Assembly: GCF_048282545.1 (NCBI RefSeq)
Contig: NZ_CP182485.1
Span: 2,046,001 to 2,110,000, forward strand
Source: Opacimonas immobilis
Lineage (GTDB): Bacteria; Pseudomonadota; Gammaproteobacteria; Enterobacterales; Alteromonadaceae
Length of the DNA stretch: 64,000 nucleotides
Reading direction: 5' to 3'
The notes under the pieces were generated by a model. The model saw nothing but the letters and a program-made list of their open reading frames with translations. It had not been told where the DNA came from and did not search any database. Numbering within the stretch: position 1 is the stretch's first letter; the number at the start of each line of letters is the position of its first letter. Shown piece after piece: positions 51,472 to 60,600 of this stretch. The translations under genes were made by a program, and so were the position numbers.

Positions 51472-52653
51472 ATGAATCAGTTAAATAGTAAATTTGGTGA
51501 GTTCGGGGGTATGTATGTTCCCGAGCTGTTGATTCCAGCATTAGATCAGCTTGAAAAAGCGTTTTTGGATGCCAAAGACGACCCAGAATTCAAACAGCAA
51601 TTCAGCGATTTGTTACACGATTATGCTGGCCGTCCTACGGCGATGACTTTGACGCGTAACCTCGTTTCGAATCCCAAAGTAAAGCTGTATTTGAAGCGTG
51701 AAGATTTGCTTCATGGTGGCGCACACAAAACCAATCAAGTATTGGGTCAGGCTTTGTTAACCAAAGCCATGGGCAAAAACGAAGTCATCGCTGAGACCGG
51801 TGCTGGCCAGCACGGGGTGGCGACAGCTCTAGCGTGTGCCTTACTTGGCTTAAAAGCGCGTATTTACATGGGGGCTAAGGACGTTGAACGTCAATCTCCG
51901 AATGTGTTTAGAATGCGTTTGATGGGTGCTGAAGTCATTCCTGTTAACTCAGGTTCAGGTACCCTCAAAGACGCCGTCAATGAAGCCATGCGCGATTGGT
52001 CTGCGAATTACGACAAAGCACATTATTTATTAGGAACCGCTGCCGGTCCTCACCCATTCCCTACCATAGTACGCGAATTTCACCGCATGATCGGAGAAGA
52101 AACACGAGAGCAAATGCTTGCTAAAGAAGGTCGCCTGCCTGATGCAGTCGTAGCCTGTGTCGGTGGTGGTTCAAACGCCATTGGCATGTTTGCCGATTTT
52201 ATTGACGAGCCAAGTGTTCGTCTGGTCGGTGTTGAACCGGCTGGTAAAGGCCTCCATACGCATGAACACGGGGCAACTATTTGCCAGGGAACAAAAGGTA
52301 TTTTACACGGTGCGTTTAGTTACATTATGCAAGATGCCGATGGACAAATTGAAGAGTCCTATTCCGTGTCTGCTGGCCTTGATTACCCTGCTGTGGGTCC
52401 ACAACATGCTTATTTGCACGAAATTGGTCGAGCCGAATACGTTGCTGCAACGGATGAAGAAGCACTGAATGCTTTCAAGTTGTTAGCGCGCAAAGAAGGT
52501 ATTATTCCGGCGCTTGAATCGTCGCATGCCCTCGCTCATGCTCTGAATATGGCCGATGAAGCCGAAAAAGAAACGATCATTGTAGTGAACTTATCTGGTC
52601 GCGGGGATAAAGATCTCGCTTACGTAACCTCTATTTTAGGAGACGATTTATAA
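51472..52653 (+). CDS. trpB: Tryptophan synthase beta chain
   Basis: The PLP enzyme that joins indole and serine. A 393-residue protein with KFGEFGGMYVPELLIPAL, the PLP Lys (K86) in HGGAHKTNQVLGQ, EVIAETGAGQHGVA with the catalytic Glu, the phosphate loop VGGGSNAIGMF, and the ending LSGRGDKDL. It lies 14 bases after trpCF, and its stop overlaps the trpA start (TAATG). Confidence 0.98.
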   Translation: MNQLNSKFGEFGGMYVPELLIPALDQLEKAFLDAKDDPEFKQQFSDLLHDYAGRPTAMTLTRNLVSNPKVKLYLKREDLLHGGAHKTNQVLGQALLTKAMGKNEVIAETGAGQHGVATALACALLGLKARIYMGAKDVERQSPNVFRMRLMGAEVIPVNSGSGTLKDAVNEAMRDWSANYDKAHYLLGTAAGPHPFPTIVREFHRMIGEETREQMLAKEGRLPDAVVACVGGGSNAIGMFADFIDEPSVRLVGVEPAGKGLHTHEHGATICQGTKGILHGAFSYIMQDADGQIEESYSVSAGLDYPAVGPQHAYLHEIGRAEYVAATDEEALNAFKLLARKEGIIPALESSHALAHALNMADEAEKETIIVVNLSGRGDKDLAYVTSILGDDL

Positions 52654-53468
52654 TGTCCCACGCTCACCGTTACGACAACATGTTTACTGCCCTTGCCGAG
52701 AAACAGCAAGGTGCTTTTGTGCCATTCGTTATGATTGGCGATCCAACGATTGAGACGTCTACTCGTATTATTCAAACGCTGATTGATCACGGCGCTGATG
52801 CATTGGAACTCGGTTTTCCTTACTCTGATCCCATTGCCGATGGCCCAACGATTCAAGCTGCGTCCATTCGCGCGTTAGCGCACAAAATGACTCCCAGCGA
52901 TTGCTTTACTGTTATTCGCAATATACGTGCAGCGAACCCAGATATTCCAATTGGTTTATTACTCTACTCTAACCTTGTGCTTGCTCGTGGCGTTGAAACG
53001 TTTTACGCCGATGCGTATGCTGCCGGTGTGGATTCCATTTTGATTGCGGATGTGCCAATTCGTGAAGCGGCGAGATTTGTCGATGTCGCTAAGGCCAATC
53101 ACATCGACCAGATCTTAATTGCTCCTCCCAATGCGACCGATGAGACCCTCGACGCGCTCGGTAAATACTCTTCTGGTTATACCTATTTACTTGGTCGTGC
53201 TGGGGTAACGGGTGCCGAAACCGCTGCGCAAACGCCTGCGCACGAATTGATTGACAATCTCAATCGCTTCAATGCCGCACCGCCTTTACTCGGTTTTGGG
53301 ATAGCCCAACCTGAACAAGTTAAGGACGCTATCTCCGCTGGTGCGGCTGGGGCTATCTCAGGTTCAGCGGTGGTCAACATCATTGCTAAGTATCTTGATG
53401 ATGAGGATGCAATGTGTCAGGCGCTGGGTGAGTTTGTCCGTGCCATGAAAGATGCGACCCAGTTTTAA
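52653..53468 (+). CDS. trpA: Tryptophan synthase alpha chain
   Basis: Cleaves indole-3-glycerol phosphate and channels indole to TrpB. The 271-residue barrel carries FVMIGDPTIETS, the catalytic Glu and Asp in ALELGFPYSDPIADGPTIQ (about residues 49-60), the GVDSILIADVPIREA segment and LLGRAGVTGAE, with the phosphate-binding FGIAQPEQVK and GAISGSAVV. It overlaps trpB by one base and ends the biosynthetic part of the operon. Confidence 0.98.
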   Translation: MSHAHRYDNMFTALAEKQQGAFVPFVMIGDPTIETSTRIIQTLIDHGADALELGFPYSDPIADGPTIQAASIRALAHKMTPSDCFTVIRNIRAANPDIPIGLLLYSNLVLARGVETFYADAYAAGVDSILIADVPIREAARFVDVAKANHIDQILIAPPNATDETLDALGKYSSGYTYLLGRAGVTGAETAAQTPAHELIDNLNRFNAAPPLLGFGIAQPEQVKDAISAGAAGAISGSAVVNIIAKYLDDEDAMCQALGEFVRAMKDATQF

Positions 53469-53501
53469 ACAGTATATCTACTCTACCCTATAGGAAATAC
53501 C

Positions 53502-53801
53502 ATGCTTTACGCGATTATTGCACAGGACAAACCCGATACATTAGAGCAGCGCCTTGCGGCCCGCCCAGACCATTTGGCGCGATTAATCGCATTAAAAGAT
53601 GCTGGACATTTGGTTATGGCGGGACCCCATCCAGCCATTGATTCTGACGATCCAGGCCCTGCTGGATTCACTGGTTCGTTGGTGATTGCTGAGTTTGCAT
53701 CTTTAGAAGACGCGCAAGCGTGGGCAAATGCCGACCCTTATATTGATGCAGGTGTGTATGAACAAGTTACGGTAAAACCTTACAAAAAAGTTCTACCGTA
53801 A
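53502..53801 (+). CDS. yciI: YciI-family protein
   Basis: A 99-residue ferredoxin-like-fold protein. The family pattern is clear: YAIIAQDKPDTLEQRLAARPDHL, then HLVMAGPHPAIDSDDPG and a C-terminal ANADPYIDAGVYEQVTVKPYKKVLP. The conserved His and Asp in RPDHLARL and ADPYIDAGV form the putative active site of YciI-like proteins. The function is unproven; related folds act as dehydrochlorinases. It follows trpA by 33 bases with TAGGAAATACC before the ATG, and the gene also lies near trp in E. coli. Confidence 0.9.
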   Translation: MLYAIIAQDKPDTLEQRLAARPDHLARLIALKDAGHLVMAGPHPAIDSDDPGPAGFTGSLVIAEFASLEDAQAWANADPYIDAGVYEQVTVKPYKKVLP

Positions 53802-53856
53802 TTATTGAACCGCGAATGGCGTCTTAACCGTGAATCACTTCAAGTAAGTGCAACTA

Positions 53857-56679
53857 TTATTGAAGCGATTCGTGGATCACTTCCACATTGATCATCCGGT
53901 CTTCAATCAGATATTGATTGGCCGCTCGTCTAACATCTTCCACTGTGATAGACCTAATCAAATCCTCTAGGTCAAACCAACGGTCTACCGCATTGGGTTC
54001 AGTATGCAGCAATCCCAAACGGTTTAGCCAAAACCCATTTTGCTCAAGCGCTTGATTGATCCCCGCAACCAATGGCTCGACTGCACGTGATAACTCATCA
54101 TCACTGATCCCGTCTTCACTTTTGATCTCCGCGACAATCTCATCATAAGCCTGCATAACTTGTCCAAGCTGTTCCGGTGAAGTCTGTGTATCAAATTGAA
54201 TATAACCATCATCCACCACATACCGAGATTGCGTATTAAACACACCAGGTGAATACGCTGCACCCAATTCTTCGCGAAGCTTTTGGGTCACTTTTAGGCT
54301 CAACACTTCGCGTAAAATATTCAAGGTGTTATTGCGTTTTTTATCGCTGTTATCCGCGGTGTGATAGACGCGAATTGCCAACGCATTTTGTGGATTTCCC
54401 TGATGCGTTAAACGATACTGTCCTGGAGTGTCTAGTCGTAAATCTGTGACCTTACGCTTTTGTGGTGGGGTAAAATCATATGCTAGAGCACCGAACGTTT
54501 GTGCAACAAAATTAATCACCTCTTCCACATCAACATCCCCTACTATTGAGAGCGTCATAGGACCATCAGCAAGTTGTTCTTGACGCTCCGCATTGAGTTC
54601 TGCAAAGGTACGACTTAACGCAACGGGTAATTCAGGGGTACTTACCCTTACATCATTGGCGTAGAGTAGATTTTGTAACTCAAAACTGCGCACCGCATTG
54701 ACCGAACTTTTGGCTTGCTGATATTGCTGTTGGGTATTTTGCCGATAAAGATTTTCTAATGCTGGATCCCATGCCGCATCCGACACAAAGGCGGCCATAA
54801 GCTGCAGTTGTAATAATAGGTGTTCATTAGACGCATTGAAGCGCCCTCCCCATGTATTAAAACGAGGCACAAAGCGCAAACTCACATCTTTGTCAGAGAG
54901 TAATTCACGCAGTTCATTGACATTATGTTGGCCTAAACCTGCCGCCACCATGTAATTATAAAGCTCTTTTAAACCGGAATCTTTCTCGGTAAAAAATTGA
55001 TAGCCTGTTCCGTAGCGCAGATCAAACTCAACTTGCCCTGTGACTAATTTAGTCGGCTTCACGTTAAGACGTAAGCCGTTATCGAACATAACTGTGGTAA
55101 TGTCATAGACTTCATCATACTCGCGTAATACGACTTCACCATCTTGACCAAAATCAGTGTAGGCAAAGGCCTTTGTCACCGCAAATTCATCCGGGACAAT
55201 CTCAAGATCAAGCGCAGCATTAAACGCCGTTTTAATGTCTTCTTGGGTGATTTCGGCAGATGCGTCACTTTGCACAAATATAGTGGGCTCGACGGCTGAG
55301 AACTGATCAATCATTACTTGATTTATTTCGTCTAAGGTAAAGGTCTGCATCAACTCCTCAAACAGTTTAAGCTCAGCCTGAGGCGACAAAATCGCTCTTT
55401 CGTCATCCAGACTTTCCAAAAGCGCCTGGGTGATACGAGCGGTATCCAGTGTATCGGCTTCTGAGGCCACCGTATAAAGGCCATTGCGAATACTGGTGAT
55501 TTGACGGTCAGCTTCATCCCATGACACTCCAAACTCTTGAATTTTTAAAATTTCAACAACCAATTCGCTTAACGCATCACGCCAGCGATCTGGTGACGTA
55601 CTGACGAGAGACAAAGAGATATCCGCCCGTTCGAACAGATTAAATTGTGCGTGATAAGCATTTTCAAACGATGCTTTACCAGTCAGTAACTTCGATGCCA
55701 AACGGTAATTCAAAATACTATTCGCGATTAACTTCAAATACTCATCTCGGCGTTGCGCAACACTATCCCCTTTAGATTCAGACATTTGACTTAACGTTAT
55801 CATGACTTGAGTCGGCAAACCTGGAGCTTGATGCACAACAAACACAGGCTCACCTGGCATACTTAACTCACCAACTAACGTGTCTGGACGTTGTGACTCA
55901 TTGCTCCAATCAGCAAAATTCGATTCGATTTTTGTTTGCATCTTTTGCGCATCAAAATCCCCAACGATGATCAAAGTGCTATTAGCTGGAGTGTAATAAC
56001 GAGCATAAAAATCTTTTAGTTGTGCTGCGGTCATAGCTCGTAGCGTGTCTTTGGTGCCAATTGCCCAGCGCTGTGCATAGCGCATGCCCTGGGTGTACTG
56101 ATTAAATTGCTTTTGTTGTGCTTGGAAAGCCAGAGTATTACGCGCATCATACTCGGCAAGCACCACTGGGATTTCTGCCGCTAATGCGGTTGCTGATATT
56201 GTGAGATTGGAAGCCGTTTCTCGCATCAAAAACAACGCTGTATCAATAATTGCTTCAGAGTTTGTTGGCAAATCTAATTTGTACTGCGTTTCGTGAAAGC
56301 TGGTTGAAGCATTGGTGTCTGCACCGAAACTCAAGCCATAGCGCTCTAAAATCGCTACCATTTCGCCTTCAGGTACATTGGTTGAACCATTAAACGCCAT
56401 ATGTTCAAGTAAATGGGCAAGCCCTAACTCATTATCCGCTTCATCGAGACTGCCCACGTTAATGTGTAAACGCACGGCAATTTCGTTTTTTGGGGTTTGA
56501 TTTTCAACCAAATAATACGTCAAGCCATTCGCTAACTGTCCTTGTTTGATACGTGGATTATCAACTAACTGAGTCGCAATCGGCAACTGTCCCGAGTGCC
56601 ACAGTTCATGTGGTGTTTTCACTTGCGTGGCACAGGCAGTTAAACCAAACACAAAAACTATCAACCAAAATATTCGCAT
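53857..56679 (-). CDS. M16-family zinc metallopeptidase, lipoprotein
   Basis: A 940-residue pitrilysin-type peptidase. The lipobox LTAC puts the acylated Cys at residue 16, so it is membrane-anchored, probably in the outer membrane facing the periplasm. The inverted zinc motif H89-L-L-E92-H93 is in LAHLLEHMAFNGST, with the distal Glu expected downstream near the ALAAEIPVVLAEYDAR segment. A second M16 half lacks the motif, the usual two-domain arrangement. M16 enzymes degrade peptides and small proteins. The start at 56679 has GAGG 7 bases before it. Convergent with yciI; divergent from the PepSY-like gene. Confidence 0.92.
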   Translation of the reverse strand: MRIFWLIVFVFGLTACATQVKTPHELWHSGQLPIATQLVDNPRIKQGQLANGLTYYLVENQTPKNEIAVRLHINVGSLDEADNELGLAHLLEHMAFNGSTNVPEGEMVAILERYGLSFGADTNASTSFHETQYKLDLPTNSEAIIDTALFLMRETASNLTISATALAAEIPVVLAEYDARNTLAFQAQQKQFNQYTQGMRYAQRWAIGTKDTLRAMTAAQLKDFYARYYTPANSTLIIVGDFDAQKMQTKIESNFADWSNESQRPDTLVGELSMPGEPVFVVHQAPGLPTQVMITLSQMSESKGDSVAQRRDEYLKLIANSILNYRLASKLLTGKASFENAYHAQFNLFERADISLSLVSTSPDRWRDALSELVVEILKIQEFGVSWDEADRQITSIRNGLYTVASEADTLDTARITQALLESLDDERAILSPQAELKLFEELMQTFTLDEINQVMIDQFSAVEPTIFVQSDASAEITQEDIKTAFNAALDLEIVPDEFAVTKAFAYTDFGQDGEVVLREYDEVYDITTVMFDNGLRLNVKPTKLVTGQVEFDLRYGTGYQFFTEKDSGLKELYNYMVAAGLGQHNVNELRELLSDKDVSLRFVPRFNTWGGRFNASNEHLLLQLQLMAAFVSDAAWDPALENLYRQNTQQQYQQAKSSVNAVRSFELQNLLYANDVRVSTPELPVALSRTFAELNAERQEQLADGPMTLSIVGDVDVEEVINFVAQTFGALAYDFTPPQKRKVTDLRLDTPGQYRLTHQGNPQNALAIRVYHTADNSDKKRNNTLNILREVLSLKVTQKLREELGAAYSPGVFNTQSRYVVDDGYIQFDTQTSPEQLGQVMQAYDEIVAEIKSEDGISDDELSRAVEPLVAGINQALEQNGFWLNRLGLLHTEPNAVDRWFDLEDLIRSITVEDVRRAANQYLIEDRMINVEVIHESLQ

Positions 56680-56732
56680 TAAATTGCCTCTATCCTTTTC
56701 TTTCTGACTCAACATTCGCTAAGATAAATATG

Positions 56733-56755
56733 AATTCAGTTCATTACCAATTCAG
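56733..56755 (+). promoter_or_regulatory. Direct repeats before the PepSY/two-component operon
   Basis: AATTCAG occurs at 56733-56739 and again at 56749-56755, 16 bases apart, about 24-46 bases upstream of the PepSY-like start and close to a -10-like TACTAT at 56761. OmpR-family regulators often bind direct repeats, so autoregulation is possible, but the 16-base period is not the usual 10-11 and the repeat may be chance. Confidence 0.3.
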
Positions 56756-56778
56756 ACATTTACTATAGACTTAACGCA

Positions 56779-57087
56779 ATGATAGTTCGAGTATTTATTT
56801 GTGTAATTCTGTGTCTGTCCAGCTCAATGGCCATGGCTCACATAGAGAACGAAACGGAACCGCGCAAGCTGACCGTGCGCCACGCTATGGACGCAGAAAA
56901 ACAAGCTGCCATTGTCGCGGCAAAACGTCTTCACGAAGGACGGATACTACAAATGCAACGCTATGGTGAACGCTATCGTTTCAAAATGATGAGCAAGGAT
57001 GGCCGTGTGACCACTGTTGAGATTCATAGCAAGCAACTCAAATCGGCACAAACACTGCGCCCGTCTAATCAGAAAAAGGACCACTAA
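56779..57087 (+). CDS. Small secreted PepSY-like protein
   Basis: A 102-residue protein with a signal peptide (about residues 1-20, ending SMAMA) and a basic mature part with AAKRLHEGRILQMQRYGERYRFKM and DGRVTTVEIHSKQL. This is the strand-helix pattern of short PepSY-domain proteins, which commonly precede PhoPQ-like two-component genes. It may be a periplasmic modulator or ligand of the downstream histidine kinase. Its stop shares an A with the next ATG (TAATG), so it is co-translated with the regulator. Confidence 0.75.
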   Translation: MIVRVFICVILCLSSSMAMAHIENETEPRKLTVRHAMDAEKQAAIVAAKRLHEGRILQMQRYGERYRFKMMSKDGRVTTVEIHSKQLKSAQTLRPSNQKKDH

Positions 57088-57761
57088 TGCGATTATTAAT
57101 TGTTGAAGATACGCCACAATTATTGGTTCAGTTGGATATGTTTTTTCAAAAAAATGGATTCAGCGTGGACTTGGCCGATGACGGTGAACGTGCCTTATTT
57201 TTGCTCAAAGAATATGAATACGATGCGGCGATTATCGACTTAGGACTGCCCAAACTCGATGGACTAGAAGTCATCAAAGCCGCACGCAAACTCGATATAA
57301 AGGTGCCAGTCCTGATTTTAACCGCCCGTGACAGTTGGCAGCAAAAAGTCAATGGTCTTGATGCGGGTGGCGATGATTATCTGACCAAACCGTTTCATGA
57401 AGAAGAACTCCTCGCTCGAGTCAAAGCCCTTATCCGTCGCTCATCAGGTCATGCGTCATCCGAACTCAAAGCGGGTCCGATTACCTTGGATTTATCACTC
57501 CAACAAGTTTATGTCTCAGAGCAACCGCTTGAGCTTACCGCCTATGAATACAAGGTGTTGGAGTATTTGATGCTTCATCCCAAAAAAGTGATTTCAAAAT
57601 CTGAACTCACCGAACACATTTATGACCAAGATTTTGATTTGGACAGCAATGTTATTGAAGTTTTTGTCGGACGGTTACGCAAAAAACTAGACCCGGACAA
57701 CTCTATTAAACCCATTGAAACCTTACGTGGCAGAGGATATCGCTTATTTTCGCCCGCTTAA
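57087..57761 (+). CDS. OmpR/PhoP-family response regulator
   Basis: A 224-residue regulator. The receiver has the acidic pair in LLIVEDTPQLL, phospho-Asp D51 in AAIIDLGLPKLDG, Thr in LILTARD and Lys in DDYLTKPFHEEEL. A winged-helix output domain follows, with ELTAYEYKVLEYLM, DSNVIEVFVGRLRKKLD and TLRGRGYRLF. It is nearest to the PhoP/QseB group by reading; Mg2+ or peptide sensing cannot be confirmed. The kinase gene starts 17 bases downstream. Confidence 0.93.
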   Translation: MRLLIVEDTPQLLVQLDMFFQKNGFSVDLADDGERALFLLKEYEYDAAIIDLGLPKLDGLEVIKAARKLDIKVPVLILTARDSWQQKVNGLDAGGDDYLTKPFHEEELLARVKALIRRSSGHASSELKAGPITLDLSLQQVYVSEQPLELTAYEYKVLEYLMLHPKKVISKSELTEHIYDQDFDLDSNVIEVFVGRLRKKLDPDNSIKPIETLRGRGYRLFSPA

Positions 57762-57778
57762 ACGCCCTGTCTCTCACC

Positions 57779-59065
57779 ATGCGCAGTGTATTGTCGCTGT
57801 GCTTAGTGGTTATTTTTGTGCTGCCCGCGTTGGTGTGGTCCATTAGTACGGCCCACCTTAGCTCACTTGAGCGCGCAAAAATGACTGAACTGGAATTAAT
57901 GAGCTATGTGCTGATAGCAGACTTTGATCTTCGTGAAAGTGTCATCACCATGCCCGTAGCCGTATTGGATGAGCGTTTTAATATTACGCAAAGTGGTTAT
58001 CACGGGTATATCAAGCTCAATGACACGTTGATCTGGCAATCCGTCTCGGTCACCGATTCCATTGAGCCAGCAAAGCTACCGCGCACTGGTGCTGGTGAGT
58101 CACGTTTTTCAACGATTGAACACAACGGTGAGACATGGTATCTATATAGTTTTACCGCCGAGTTTCTCAACTATAATCGCTATGAAGCGATTCATTTTCA
58201 CATTGCCAATCATGCCCGAGATATGCGAGCTGAACACGCTGTGTTCACTCGTACATTGTGGCAATCAACATTAGTCATTTCATTGGTTATTACCATTGTT
58301 CTCATTCTTAGCTTGTTATCCGTTTTACTCCCAGTACGCACCTTAATTGCTCAGCTAAAACGCACCCGTCAAGGACAACAAAGTCAGTTATCGGGTGAGT
58401 TTCCATTAGAGCTCAATGCAATGAAGTCCACCATCAATAAGGTTTTACAGGAAGAACAACAACAACGAGAACGCTATCAAAATGCTTTGCAAGATCTGGC
58501 GCATTCCCTTAAAACCCCTCTTACGGTCATTAAAGGCGACCCAGCTTTACCACCTAGCTTGCATCCTCAGGTTGACCAAATTGATCAAATCATTCAAAGG
58601 CAGCTTTCGCGAGCGCGTTTTAGTCAAAAGTCAGGACATCAGCGCATTGCGCTCTCGCCTGTGATTAAAAAAGTTTGCGAGAGCATGCACAAAATTCACG
58701 CCGATAAAGCGCTGAGTATTATGTACGATGAGACTCAATCTGTTGAATACGCAATAGACCAAGCAGATTGGTATGAAATCCTTGGTAACATTCTAGATAA
58801 TGCCTGTAAGGCTGCACAAAAACACGTAAAAGTCAGATTAAAAGAGGATCTGCAATGGGTGATGCTAAGCGTCGAAGATGATGGACAAGGTATCCCCCTT
58901 GCACAACAAAAGCAGATCCTTAAACGAGGTTATCGGCTAGACCAATATACGGAAGGCTCTGGAATTGGCCTTGCCACTGTCAACGACTTAGTCGATTTAT
59001 ATGGTGGCAAAATACGGTTCAGTGAAACCTTACCATTTAGTCTTTCGATTTATCTGCCAAAGTAA
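57779..59065 (+). CDS. PhoQ-like sensor histidine kinase
   Basis: A 428-residue two-helix membrane kinase. A first membrane segment (about residues 5-22) and a second (about 162-184) enclose a periplasmic sensor of about 140 residues. A linker and a HisKA domain with H242 in LQDLAHSLKTPLTVIKG follow, then HATPase motifs NILDNACKAAQK, DDGQGIPL and GSGIGLATVNDLV. It is the partner of the upstream OmpR-type regulator. The ATG at 57779 has a poor Shine-Dalgarno. Its 3' end overlaps the AI-2E-family gene by 29 bases tail to tail. Confidence 0.9.
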   Translation: MRSVLSLCLVVIFVLPALVWSISTAHLSSLERAKMTELELMSYVLIADFDLRESVITMPVAVLDERFNITQSGYHGYIKLNDTLIWQSVSVTDSIEPAKLPRTGAGESRFSTIEHNGETWYLYSFTAEFLNYNRYEAIHFHIANHARDMRAEHAVFTRTLWQSTLVISLVITIVLILSLLSVLLPVRTLIAQLKRTRQGQQSQLSGEFPLELNAMKSTINKVLQEEQQQRERYQNALQDLAHSLKTPLTVIKGDPALPPSLHPQVDQIDQIIQRQLSRARFSQKSGHQRIALSPVIKKVCESMHKIHADKALSIMYDETQSVEYAIDQADWYEILGNILDNACKAAQKHVKVRLKEDLQWVMLSVEDDGQGIPLAQQKQILKRGYRLDQYTEGSGIGLATVNDLVDLYGGKIRFSETLPFSLSIYLPK

Positions 59066-60131
59066 AATCCGCATCTTTATCGTCATCTCGATGTGGCTTA
59101 AAATACTCATCGGCATCATCGGCAGACAACAGAACCGCTAACCACATGGTTTCCTCACGAGATTCTAAAGCGATTTTGACAATCATCGTCAATGGTACGG
59201 ACAATAACATGCCCACTGAACCGAGCAACCAGCCCCAAAATATCAACGACAAAAACACCACCAAGGTACTTAAACCAAGACCGCGCCCCATATAGCGAGG
59301 TTCAATCACATTCCCCATTATGGTATTGACGACGATAAAGCCCAAGCCGGTTAAGCCTGCTTTGGCAAACCCGAATTCCAAGAATGCCACGAGTACTGCT
59401 GGGATCGCCGCGATAATCGAACCAATATTGGGAATGAAATTTAATAAAAATGCTAATACCGCCCATAACATAAAGTGGTCGACTCCCAAAAAGTACAACC
59501 AAATGCCAATCAACGTGCCAGTCGCCAACGAAACAAGGGACTTGATCCCAAGATAATCTTTGACCGACTGTAAAAAGCGGTCAATGTGATGCAGCTTCAT
59601 ACCAGGATCACGTAATGCAATATGCACACGCTTGGGAATACTCTCTGCCTCAAACAACATGAAAATCACGGTCAAAATGATCAGAAATAAATTCGAAAGC
59701 ACCCCACCTAAACCAGAGATAAAATTAGTGGCAACGGACATTGCTGTACCCGGGTCGAGGTGATTGAGAATGAGATCTTTATCAATGTAAATATTGAAAT
59801 TTCGCAATTGTTCCACAATCCACACGAATTCTTTGCTAAGCTGAGCTTGGTAGACAGGCAGATTTTGGCGAAATTCGGCTAAGGATTGACCAACTAGACC
59901 GGCGAGCATAAATCCAATTACGATAATTAGCAGTATAACTAAAGTAACAGAGAGCCAACGTGGTATGCGATAGCGCGAGGCAAGATTAATCAATGGGCTA
60001 CATGCAATCGCGATAAAAAGCGAGAGTAAGAATGGAACCATAATGGCGCTAGCGGCTTTGATCCCAGAAAGCACGACGACGACCGCGGCGGTCACCACAA
60101 ATGTTTTGGCTGTTGAAGATTGTAATTCCAT
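59037..60131 (-). CDS. AI-2E-family transporter (PerM/YdiK-like)
   Basis: A 364-residue membrane protein with about eight helices. It has the family pattern: two N-terminal helices (VVLSGIKAASAIMVPFLLSL), a periplasmic region with QNLPVYQAQLSKEF, then helices with VLAFLLNFIPNIGSIIAAIPA and the conserved end LIFWGWLLGSVGMLLSVPLTM. Members export AI-2 or act as Na+/H+ antiporters; substrate unknown here. AGGGATCT precedes the ATG. The C-terminal tail is strongly acidic (HRDDDKDADF). Confidence 0.88.
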   Translation of the reverse strand: MELQSSTAKTFVVTAAVVVVLSGIKAASAIMVPFLLSLFIAIACSPLINLASRYRIPRWLSVTLVILLIIVIGFMLAGLVGQSLAEFRQNLPVYQAQLSKEFVWIVEQLRNFNIYIDKDLILNHLDPGTAMSVATNFISGLGGVLSNLFLIILTVIFMLFEAESIPKRVHIALRDPGMKLHHIDRFLQSVKDYLGIKSLVSLATGTLIGIWLYFLGVDHFMLWAVLAFLLNFIPNIGSIIAAIPAVLVAFLEFGFAKAGLTGLGFIVVNTIMGNVIEPRYMGRGLGLSTLVVFLSLIFWGWLLGSVGMLLSVPLTMIVKIALESREETMWLAVLLSADDADEYFKPHRDDDKDADFTLADKSKD

Positions 60132-60201
60132 AGATCCCTAGCAAGCAAACGAGTGTGTTTGATAAAGCACTTTGTACACATAATAACAGGAACTTACCGT
60201 A

Positions 60202-60570
60202 ATGAAATTAGATGATGCTACGATCCGCATAAAAAATTTACGCTTGCGTACCTTTATCGGCTTTAACGAAGAAGAAATGCAGAAGAAACAAGATGTTGTC
60301 ATCAACGCTGTCATTAAGTACGACGCTATAAAGGCAGCTGAAAACGACAATGTTGACCTTGCTATCAATTACAAAGTGATCACGAAGGCGGTCATTAAAC
60401 TCGTTGAAAACAATCGTTTTTTGTTACTAGAAAAGCTGACTCACGACATACTTGCATTGTGTGCCGATCACCCTTGGGTCAAATGGGCGGAAGTTGAAGT
60501 GGATAAGCCTCACGCGTTACGTTTTGCCGATTCAGTTTCACTGAGTATCGCATGTTCAAAGGACGTCTAA
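60202..60570 (+). CDS. folX: Dihydroneopterin triphosphate 2'-epimerase
   Basis: A 122-residue FolB/FolX-fold protein. IRIKNLRLRTFIGFNEEEMQKKQ and the ENNRFLLLEKLTHDILALC segment align closely with E. coli FolX, and the C-terminal AEVEVDKPHALRFADSVSLS is the FolX version of the motif. It epimerises dihydroneopterin triphosphate at C2'. A FolB aldolase is less likely. It is followed by yfcH after 30 bases, the E. coli order. Confidence 0.93.
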   Translation: MKLDDATIRIKNLRLRTFIGFNEEEMQKKQDVVINAVIKYDAIKAAENDNVDLAINYKVITKAVIKLVENNRFLLLEKLTHDILALCADHPWVKWAEVEVDKPHALRFADSVSLSIACSKDV

Positions 60571-60600
60571 TTCTTATATTGGCAGATTAAAGGAAGCACT

